Source: Prevotella sp. CAG:1058
GTDB lineage: Bacteria > Bacteroidota > Bacteroidia > Bacteroidales > Bacteroidaceae
Direction: 5' to 3'
Assembly (NCBI GenBank): GCA_000433175.1
Contig: HF986726.1
Span: 1 to 12,970, forward strand
Length of the DNA: 12,970 bases
A program made the translations under genes and the position numbers. A model generated the notes under the pieces. It had not been told where the DNA came from. It worked only from the letters and a program-made list of their open reading frames with translations, and made no database searches. How positions within the stretch are numbered: the stretch's first letter is position 1; every line of letters begins with the position of its first letter. Shown piece after piece: positions 1-5,772 of this stretch.

Positions 1-57
1 TATGCCGCCTTTTAGCGTGTAAAAGGCATCCTTTTGCAGCCCGAAAGGTTACCTTTT
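1..57 (+). repeat. 22-bp-period palindromic repeat array, copy 1 (three boxes)
   Basis: A half box, TATGCCGCCTTTT, is followed by AAAAGGCATCCTTTT and GAAAGGTTACCTTTT. The CC pairs of the three boxes fall at 8-9, 30-31 and 52-53, an exact 22-bp period. The opening TATGCCGCCTTTTA is identical to that of the array at 5518-5600, and the same end occurs inverted at 10695-10707. The array may extend left of the window. No coding potential is evident. I do not know a named family for it. Confidence 0.8.
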
Positions 58-156
58 ACTTTTCCTTCCGCCGTCGGCGCTATTTCTTCCGGTGTTAACC
101 CATGTTTTTTGTGGTAATATTCAATAAACAGGCAAGTATTTCGTTATAACCTTGAC

Positions 157-227
157 GGAAAACGGCGGTTTTCCCGAAAAATGTCAGTATTGGGCTAAAT
201 TTTTTATTTTCGAGTAGCTAACGCTAC
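157..227. other. two small hairpins in the 5' intergenic region
   Basis: GGAAAAC (157-163) pairs with GTTTTCC (168-174) around the loop GGCG. GTAGC (214-218) pairs with GCTAC (223-227) around TAAC. Neither is followed by a convincing T-run on the + strand, so a terminator role for a gene left of the window is only possible. The rest of 58-270 holds no gene that I can recognise. Confidence 0.35.
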
Positions 228-280
228 GGTATTTTCTTAAAAAAAGCAATCGAATTAAATTTACTTAACGTTTTTTTTTT

Positions 281-308
281 TTTGTTCAGAGTTTTCGGCG
301 TAAATTTG
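281..308 (+). promoter_or_regulatory. Bacteroidetes-type promoter for the coiled-coil lipoprotein gene
   Basis: TAAATTTG at 301-308 matches the Bacteroidetes -7 consensus TAnnTTTG exactly. A TTTG at 281-284 lies 16 bp upstream, slightly short for the usual -33 spacing. It sits at the end of a 13-T run (271-283). Transcription would start near 314, giving a leader of about 75 nt, AT-rich and without a clear Shine-Dalgarno sequence, as is usual in this phylum. Confidence 0.6.
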
Positions 309-390
309 CAGCGCAAGAATGAAGGATAGAATTCAACCCATCAAGAAAATACTAGTGTTTTTATAAGTTTAATTTAATCAATTTAGTCAA

Positions 391-3300
391 ATGAAAAAGA
401 AAATTTCTAGTTCATTACTCATGGCGTCTATGCTTGCCGTAGGTTCCACGGGTATGCTCGTTTCTTGTTCAGAAGATTATGACGACGACATCAAGAACCT
501 GCAATCGCAGATTGACGGTCTGGCAACGGCAGACGACCTGACCAACCGCATCAACGAGATGGCATCGGCAATCGAGCAGGCAAAGAACGAGGCAATCGCA
601 AAGGCTAACGCCGCCAACGAAGTGGCATTGGCCGCACAGCAAGCCGCAGCTAACGCACAAAACACTGCCGAAGGTGCCCAGCAGGTAGCTGACGCCGCCA
701 TGGCAAAGGCTGAAGAGCTTGAGAAGAACGGCGCAACAAAGGAAGAAGTTGAAGCCGCACGTGAAGCAGCCGCAGCAGCACAGGCTTTCGCCGAGCAGGC
801 AAAGCAGGATGCTGACAAGGCTCTGGCAGACCTCCAGGCCGCACTCGACCAGGCTGTAGCTGCCGCAACTGAAGCTGTAAGCCAGGCCCAGGCTACAGCC
901 GACAACGCTCAGAAGACCGCCGACGAGGCTAAGGAAGCCGCCCAGAAGGCATTCGACGACGCCAAGGCACTTATCGACGAGACAGCAGAAAACGCAGCCG
1001 AAGAGGCAGCAAAGAACGCAGCCGCAGCTGCTGAGGCCCTCGACGCAGCCCTCAAGGCTGAACAGGTTGCCCAGCAGGGTGTGGCTGACGCAGCAAACGC
1101 ACTGGCCGCAGCACAGGCAGCAGACGGCAAGGCCGAGGAAGCCAAGGCAGCCGCAGCCCTCGCACAGGAGGCCGCTACTAAGGCGCAGCAGACTGCCGAC
1201 GAGGCAAAGACACTTGCCAACCAGGCACTCGGCGAAATCTCCGAGCTCGAAAGCAAGCTCAACCAGGCTATCGCTGACGGCGCTACAAAGGACGAACTCA
1301 CCAGCCAGATTAATGCAGCCAAGAATGAGTTGAAGGGTCTTATAACGGAAGCCGAGAACCGCGCAACTGCAGTTGCCAACACTGCTAAGGCTGCTGCCGA
1401 CGCAGCACAGGCTACGGCAGACCAGGCACTCAGCATCGCACAGGCAGCCAAGACAGCCATCGACGCCATCAAATTGCAGATCAACGACGAGACGACAGGT
1501 CTTGCCGCCCTTGACGCACGTCTGAAAGTTGTCGAGGCTTGGATGAAGGGTGGCGAGGCTGAAGGCCTGCAGATCGACCTCAAGGCAATCGAGGAGAAGC
1601 TCGACAGCATTGACGGCGCTCTCAAGGATATCGTAGGCGAGTACTCTACAATGGTAACAAGCGTGTCGTTCTTCTATGCTAACAATACTACATCTGACCT
1701 CAGTCCTAAGTTCAGCAAGGTTACACAGAAGGAGAACACATTCCCGAAAGAGGATGTAACAGATACCCAGTTGACCTTCAAGAAGGATTACACTACTACT
1801 GATTCTGTTTCAGTTATTGTACGTGTATCACCTACAAACGCTAAACTTACTAAGGAGAACATAACACTCATCAACTCTCAGGGCAAAGAGATTAGCGATG
1901 TAGTTGAGTGTGCAAAGGTTGAACCTTTCACAGGCCTTCTTACAAGAAGCGACCTCAACAACGGCCTTTGGGAACTTACATTCAAGATGGTTGACGGTGT
2001 AAGTGCTGCCGATTTCAAGGCTGCAGTTGAACACAACGGACAATCTGTATTGTTTGCTGTAGCAGTAAAGAATACTAAGCTCAACGAAGACGAGCGCCGC
2101 GTGATTACAGGTTATGACCTTACACTCTCTGCAGAGGATGCTAAACCTGCTTCAAACGGCTTCGCCTTGAAGGACAATGCCGGCATCTGGAGGTCTGTTG
2201 AAGATATCAACAACCGCTACGGAGCAACAGGCGCACCTAAAGAGTATGTATGGAAAGACGCTACCAAACCTGCAACCGCACCTATCACTTCTGGTTCAAG
2301 CATCAATGTTGTTGTAGGCGATAACCGTACAGCACAGCCTCTGCTCGCTGCCGAGGTTGACAAGGCTATCGAAATACAGGTAGACTACGATATCAACAAC
2401 AACAAGACCAACAATAAGATTGCCGGTTTCTATGTAACTCTTGACAGCAAGTTCGCTTCAGCTTCTGATCCTTCAGAGCTTAACTCATGGAACAACTACA
2501 GCTATGTAGGCGTTGGCGTTCCTGGCGATGCTAAGAGAAAGGCTACCCTCTTCAAGGGCAATAAGGGCCAGATTACAGTTGCTGATCTTGGCGGTGTAGC
2601 CGGCGACGTTATCGGTTTCCGTCTCTATGCTGTAAACCTCGACGGTACTTTGGTTGACCCGGACGGCCGCGCATTCTATGTAGCAGTAGGTAATACTTCA
2701 ACAGAGGCTACAATACCTGGTGTTACTGTAGACCTGACTAAGGGTACTTCATCTGACCTTGTAGAGGTTGAGGATGGTACATTCATCAACTGCAGCTCTG
2801 TAACAGGTTGGACTTACGCAAGCGGAACCAAGGTTAACAATGTTGCTCCTGTATTCACTGTTAAGTATTACGATGCAGACAAGGCAGAAATAACCAATCC
2901 TGCACAATACGGAGAGATCAAGTATGTCAAGTTCGTTCTTGACAATCCGATGGCTTTCGAAGACGGTGGCACATACACCCAGACTCTCGAACTCTACAAT
3001 GTAATCAGCGGAACTAAGGTTTTGGCTAAGACCATCACGGCTTCTGTAATCAAGAAGATGCCTACAACGTTCAAGGGTGACTTCGGTATCAAGATCGGCC
3101 AGACTTGGAACAATAGCTCGAATATTGTACGTCCGTTCATCACACCGGCTGCCGGCTGGGTTGTTGGAACTTCTTTCGCAACTGAGGGTACGGCTAATTT
3201 GACAGACATCTTCAAGGGTCTCGATGGAACAGAGAAGTACAGGTTCGACTTCGGCACTGATGATATTGACGACGTTACATCTGACAACGGATACGTTCTT

Positions 3301-3888
3301 ACTGTACCTAAGAAACTCATTGACGACAAGGAGCGTGCATTCAACGTTTACAACATCTATAAGGACATCTCTGCCAAGAAGGTTAACGGAGTTTGGGTAA
3401 CCGGCAATTACGAGGTAGCTTACTCTGAGCCTCTGTATATCAAGCTCGCAACTTGGTCTTATGGTATGGAGTATGACTGGCTTACAGTTAAGAATGATTA
3501 TAAGAATCCTTACCACAAGCCGGTTCTGAACTGGACTTCAGCTGGTACTACGGAAAATGTGGTACTGACAGAAATCACTGTTACCAACGACCGTGACTCA
3601 CAGAACTTCGGTGGAACGCTTGCTTCATTGATGGACAACAGCGGCAAGAACTACCTGAACTATGTTGCAGGTTCTGCCAAGCTTACAGCTACTGACGGCA
3701 GCGTTAATCCTTACTTCAATGTAAGTGTTGACGAGAAAAACCTGAAGTTGACGTTCACCCAGAATACAACTGACGCTTCACAGGCTCCTTACGGACAGCA
3801 TGAAGAGACCTTGACCTTCGACGTTCAAGACGCTTACGGAATCAAGACTACAATCACGCTTCCTGTAACAGTGAAGAACCCGAACTGA
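391..3888 (+). CDS. large coiled-coil lipoprotein, probably surface-exposed
   Basis: This 1165-residue protein has no known reaction; it looks structural or adhesive. The signal peptide ends in a lipobox LVSC with the lipidated Cys at residue 26. The next residues, SEDYDDD, are acidic and resemble the Bacteroidetes lipoprotein export signal that sends lipoproteins to the cell surface. The start YDDDIKNLQSQID resembles Bacteroides lipoproteins annotated DUF4988 or PL29 N-terminal domain. Residues about 30-415 form a very Ala-, Gln-, Glu- and Lys-rich helical stalk with recurring AQxTA(D/E) motifs at 89, 166, 173, 265 and 339. From about 420 to the end the protein is Thr-, Asn- and Val-rich and looks like several beta-sandwich domains, the last ending at the C-terminus. 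The gene has its own promoter and terminator. Long antisense reading frames inside it are by-products of Ala codons. The lipoprotein call is firm; surface display is inferred and the ligand is unknown. Confidence 0.88.
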   Translation: MKKKISSSLLMASMLAVGSTGMLVSCSEDYDDDIKNLQSQIDGLATADDLTNRINEMASAIEQAKNEAIAKANAANEVALAAQQAAANAQNTAEGAQQVADAAMAKAEELEKNGATKEEVEAAREAAAAAQAFAEQAKQDADKALADLQAALDQAVAAATEAVSQAQATADNAQKTADEAKEAAQKAFDDAKALIDETAENAAEEAAKNAAAAAEALDAALKAEQVAQQGVADAANALAAAQAADGKAEEAKAAAALAQEAATKAQQTADEAKTLANQALGEISELESKLNQAIADGATKDELTSQINAAKNELKGLITEAENRATAVANTAKAAADAAQATADQALSIAQAAKTAIDAIKLQINDETTGLAALDARLKVVEAWMKGGEAEGLQIDLKAIEEKLDSIDGALKDIVGEYSTMVTSVSFFYANNTTSDLSPKFSKVTQKENTFPKEDVTDTQLTFKKDYTTTDSVSVIVRVSPTNAKLTKENITLINSQGKEISDVVECAKVEPFTGLLTRSDLNNGLWELTFKMVDGVSAADFKAAVEHNGQSVLFAVAVKNTKLNEDERRVITGYDLTLSAEDAKPASNGFALKDNAGIWRSVEDINNRYGATGAPKEYVWKDATKPATAPITSGSSINVVVGDNRTAQPLLAAEVDKAIEIQVDYDINNNKTNNKIAGFYVTLDSKFASASDPSELNSWNNYSYVGVGVPGDAKRKATLFKGNKGQITVADLGGVAGDVIGFRLYAVNLDGTLVDPDGRAFYVAVGNTSTEATIPGVTVDLTKGTSSDLVEVEDGTFINCSSVTGWTYASGTKVNNVAPVFTVKYYDADKAEITNPAQYGEIKYVKFVLDNPMAFEDGGTYTQTLELYNVISGTKVLAKTITASVIKKMPTTFKGDFGIKIGQTWNNSSNIVRPFITPAAGWVVGTSFATEGTANLTDIFKGLDGTEKYRFDFGTDDIDDVTSDNGYVLTVPKKLIDDKERAFNVYNIYKDISAKKVNGVWVTGNYEVAYSEPLYIKLATWSYGMEYDWLTVKNDYKNPYHKPVLNWTSAGTTENVVLTEITVTNDRDSQNFGGTLASLMDNSGKNYLNYVAGSAKLTATDGSVNPYFNVSVDEKNLKLTFTQNTTDASQAPYGQHEETLTFDVQDAYGIKTTITLPVTVKNPN

Positions 3889-3925
3889 AACATTTGACAG
3901 AATTGTATATTTTGTGACTTGCTCG

Positions 3926-3961
3926 GACAGAAGGGGGCTGCCTTGCCAACCTCCTTCTGTC
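3926..3961 (+). terminator. intrinsic terminator after the coiled-coil lipoprotein gene
   Basis: Two 12-nt arms, 3926-3937 (GACAGAAGGGGG) and 3950-3961 (CCTCCTTCTGTC), pair with one mismatch around a 12-nt loop. The downstream TTAAATTT is a modest U-tract. It begins 37 bp after the stop codon and separates this gene from the next. Confidence 0.7.
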
Positions 3962-4088
3962 TTAAATTTCAAGATTGACATTAGGGCTACTTGCCCGTAA
4001 ACGCTGTCAATGCGGCGTTGAATTAGCACGCAGGGCGTGTCCTGTAAGCCCTCCGTGTTTATTTATGGAACCAAAAACAGTTGACGAA

Positions 4089-4478
4089 ATGAAGAAATAT
4101 GTGATAATCCCGCTTCTCCTTCTGGTGATGCTCGCGATGCATTCATGCCGCAAGGAGATCAAGGTCTGCACAGCAAAAATAGAGGAAGTCAGCGACTCAA
4201 CGTCGATGACCACCATGATAGGTGACTATCAGATCAGCTTCGATATCAGCAAGGCGCGTTTCACCAACGGTGCAGTCATGCCTGGCGATTCGGTCCGCAT
4301 CAACTACATAGGCGACCTTAAGGAGAGGAAGGCGAAAGCCCTTGTGGTTTACCTTATACCCAAACCCGGCAATGTTGTTGATGCAGTATACGACCCCGGC
4401 AAGGAGTTGCTGACCAAGCCGATGGACCCTGAGGACAAGAGACGCCTTGACGAGTTTGTCGAACACGCAGGTAACTGA
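4089..4478 (+). CDS. small lipoprotein of unknown function
   Basis: The reading frame opens at 3975, but I place the start at ATG 4089, because MKKYVIIPLLLLV begins a textbook lipoprotein signal peptide with the lipobox MHSC and Cys at residue 20 of 129. An alternative ATG at 4065 would add eight polar residues ahead of the signal. The mature part is about 110 residues. Its pattern GDYQISFDISKARFTNGAVMPGDSV, split by NG and GDSV, is reminiscent of small Bacteroidales lipoproteins with a five-stranded OB-like or NlpE-like barrel, where a short ligand segment is followed by a GDxVxVxYxG turn (here GDSVRINYIGDL). That resemblance is from memory and is weak. The gene lies 127 bp after a terminator and no good TAnnTTTG promoter is visible before it. 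No function can be assigned; it is probably anchored in the outer membrane or periplasm. Confidence 0.75.
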   Translation: MKKYVIIPLLLLVMLAMHSCRKEIKVCTAKIEEVSDSTSMTTMIGDYQISFDISKARFTNGAVMPGDSVRINYIGDLKERKAKALVVYLIPKPGNVVDAVYDPGKELLTKPMDPEDKRRLDEFVEHAGN

Positions 4479-4633
4479 CACCGGTTCCTGAGAATACGGC
4501 ACGGCTGTTGCTGCCATTGCTGTCTGGGCAGCCATCGGCAGGCGGTGCTGTCATTGTGAAGTAATGTTTTAATACTAGTCTGTAAAACTATATGATAAAT
4601 ATATTTTGATCAGGCAGTAATGCCTTAACTATT

Positions 4634-4665
4634 ATATACCGTCTTGGTTTCAGATGGTATATTTG
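4634..4665 (+). promoter_or_regulatory. first of two matching promoter cores (P1)
   Basis: TATATTTG at 4658-4665 matches TAnnTTTG, with TTG at 4634-4636 and a 21-bp spacer. The 15-mer GTATATTTGTTGTCA (4657-4671) recurs exactly at 4849-4863. Transcription would start near 4672, just ahead of a hairpin and T-run. Confidence 0.5.
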
Positions 4666-4671
4666 TTGTCA

Positions 4672-4733
4672 ATTGCAGGTAGGAGGAGAAATTTCCGGAC
4701 TCGTGAGAGTCTGTTTTTCTCCTCTGTTTTTTG
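4672..4733 (+). ncRNA. candidate short RNA or attenuator ending in a terminator hairpin
   Basis: From the predicted P1 start, the RNA would run directly into a two-part hairpin. The outer stem is 4682-4691 with 4716-4725 (10 bp including one G-U pair). The inner stem GACTC (4698-4702) pairs with GAGTC (4707-4711) around GTGA. TGTTTTTTG at 4725-4733 follows. This would give an RNA of about 60 nt, or end most P1 transcripts before the lipocalin gene. It could also simply be the late terminator of the gene ending at 4478. The rest of 4479-4916 holds no gene I can support. Confidence 0.4.
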
Positions 4734-4829
4734 TTGTCTGCGTTCTTCGCTGTACCGTTCCTTTGTTCGGCGGCAGTCGTAACGGGGTGTAAAATGGTAG
4801 AATACTTTATTATTCCCCTGTATTTCTCG

Positions 4830-4857
4830 TTGCTTCAAGATTAATTATGTATATTTG
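4830..4857 (+). promoter_or_regulatory. lipocalin gene promoter (P2)
   Basis: TATATTTG at 4850-4857 is an exact -7 match, with TTG at 4830-4832 and a 17-bp spacer. The sequence from 4849 to 4863 is identical to that at P1. The predicted start near 4864 gives a leader of about 53 nt before ATG 4917. Confidence 0.6.
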
Positions 4858-4863
4858 TTGTCA

Positions 4864-4909
4864 TGCAAACTTATTTGCACGGCATAGGCCGGCAGTAATC
4901 TTAATTACT
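4864..4909 (+). promoter_or_regulatory. structured lipocalin leader: three tandem tetraloop hairpins
   Basis: The leader reads TGCAAA-CTTA-TTTGCA (4864-4879), CGGC-ATAG-GCCG (4880-4891), then AGTAAT-CTTA-ATTACT (4894-4909), and ATG follows 7 nt later. All three stems are perfectly complementary, and the first and third share the loop CTTA. They fill almost the whole predicted 5' UTR. A role in mRNA stability or translation control is inference. Confidence 0.5.
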
Positions 4910-4916
4910 ACTGATT

Positions 4917-5429
4917 ATGAAAAAGATAATGTTATTTTTGCTTTCGCTCCTGGGTCTGGGCGGATGTGCCGGCGGTCCTTTGACCGTTGACAACAGTACG
5001 GTGAAGCAGCTCGACCTCGAGAGGTTCATGGGCCGCTGGTACGAGATAGCACGCTACGACCACAGGTTCGAGCGCGGCATGAGCCACGTCACGGCCACGT
5101 ACAGCCTGCTCGGCGACGGCCGCATAAAGGTGGTTAACGAGGGCGTGAGGAACGGTAAGCGCAAGGTGGCGCGCGGCAAAGGCAAGCTGCCCGACGCTTC
5201 GCAGCCGGGCAAGCTCAAGGTGTCGTTCTTCCTGTGGTTTTACGCCGACTATTACGTTCTCGACATTGCGCCCGACTACAGCTATGTGCTCGTGGGCAGC
5301 AGTTCAGACAAGTATCTCTGGATAATGAGCCGCACGCCGGCCTTGCCACGGCCTGTGCTCGACTCGCTTCTTGCCAAGCTGCGCCGCCGCGGCTACGATA
5401 CGTCGAAGCTGATATTCGTCGAGCAGTGA
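4917..5429 (+). CDS. blc: outer-membrane lipocalin (Blc family lipoprotein)
   Basis: This 170-residue protein is a bacterial lipocalin that binds lipids or other hydrophobic molecules in the envelope; the E. coli homologue binds fatty acids and lysophospholipids. The signal peptide ends in LGGC with the lipidated Cys at residue 17. The lipocalin signature GRWYEIARYDHRFERG starts at residue 39, with the invariant Gly39 and Trp41. VTATYSLLGDGRIKVVNEG and the late block DKYLWIMSRTP are also diagnostic of Blc. The C-terminal FVEQ closely matches the FIWVQQ end of E. coli Blc, and length is normal for the family. The gene has its own promoter and a structured leader, and no partner gene lies next to it. 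The physiological ligand here is unknown. The family call is firm; the symbol rests on motif similarity alone. Confidence 0.93.
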   Translation: MKKIMLFLLSLLGLGGCAGGPLTVDNSTVKQLDLERFMGRWYEIARYDHRFERGMSHVTATYSLLGDGRIKVVNEGVRNGKRKVARGKGKLPDASQPGKLKVSFFLWFYADYYVLDIAPDYSYVLVGSSSDKYLWIMSRTPALPRPVLDSLLAKLRRRGYDTSKLIFVEQ

Positions 5430-5496
5430 CATCGTAAGGCCTTCAGCATGGCTGATGCGCCGCTTGAGGCAGGCGGTGTTTCACTGTCCTCTATCA

Positions 5497-5511
5497 CGCT
5501 GGTAATCAGCG
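5497..5511. terminator. weak hairpin after the lipocalin gene
   Basis: CGCTG (5497-5501) pairs with CAGCG (5507-5511) around GTAAT, followed by GGTTTG. It lies 67 bp after the lipocalin stop, but the stem is short and the T-run is only three bases, so termination here is uncertain. Confidence 0.25.
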
Positions 5512-5517
5512 GGTTTG

Positions 5518-5600
5518 CAATATGCCGCCTTTTACCCTGCAAAAGGTTACCTTTCGGCTTGCAATAGGTAGCCTTTTGCAGCCTGAAAGGTTACCTTTTA
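5518..5600 (+). repeat. 22-bp-period palindromic repeat array, copy 2 (four boxes)
   Basis: The array starts CAATATGCCGCCTTT (5518-5532) and continues with AAAAGGTTACCTTT (5541-5554), AATAGGTAGCCTTTT (5563-5577) and GAAAGGTTACCTTTT (5585-5599). The GG of the last three boxes falls at 5545, 5567 and 5589, and the CC of the first at 5528, one period ahead of 5550. Spacers such as TGCAGCCTG recur between boxes. It lies between the lipocalin and pectinase genes, in the same orientation as copy 1 and opposite to copy 3. Confidence 0.85.
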
Positions 5601-5719
5601 CAAAACGGCCGTTACCGTGGCTGCATAGTGCTGCTTACTTTTATTCTTGCAATAAAAACTATATTTATTGACAAGAACCGCGATTTTATCGCATACTTCA
5701 TTAAAGCTAGGAATTAAAT

Positions 5720-5733
5720 GTGTATATTTACAC
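5720..5733 (+). promoter_or_regulatory. probable pectinase promoter with overlapping palindrome
   Basis: TATATTTA at 5723-5730 differs from TAnnTTTG only in its last base, and no good -33 TTTG lies at the expected distance. The element is inside a perfect inverted repeat, GTGTA-TATT-TACAC. A weak core promoter covered by a palindrome would suit a regulated gene, but the operator role is only inferred. A start near 5737 would leave a leader of about 36 nt before ATG 5773. Confidence 0.35.
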
Positions 5734-5772
5734 GTTCAAAACACTAACTTACTAATATAAACTTTATCTTAA

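Noticed and set aside
477..1625. Long open frames on the - strand inside the coiled-coil gene (477-905 and 909-1625)
   Set aside because: They mirror GCC/GCA-rich Ala codons and give low-complexity Ala/Ser proteins without start context; the + strand frame is continuous and has a signal peptide.
2749..3516. 255-residue open frame on the - strand
   Set aside because: It lies entirely inside the beta-rich part of the + strand lipoprotein, has no recognisable domain and no promoter.
3906..3914. Promoter for the small lipoprotein gene at TATATTTTG
   Set aside because: It has one base too many for TAnnTTTG, and lies upstream of the terminator at 3926-3961, which would stop its transcript.
3975..4088. 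N-terminal extension of the small lipoprotein from ATG 3975
   Set aside because: It would place 38 residues ahead of a clear lipoprotein signal peptide, which would block recognition as such; the sequence looks untranslated.
4503..4533. Terminator after the small lipoprotein gene (GCTGCC 4510-4515 with GGCAGC 4527-4532)
   Set aside because: The loop is 11 nt, there is no T-run, and many alternative pairings exist in this GCTG-rich stretch.
4650..4838. 62-residue open frame on the - strand in the intergenic region
   Set aside because: Rich in Lys, Arg and Glu with no motif, and it overlaps the palindromic hairpin 4682-4725 and the T-run, which explain the sequence better.
5518..5600. CRISPR array
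   Set aside because: The period is only 22 bp, the repeat is itself a palindrome, the spacers are short and related to one another, and no cas gene is present.
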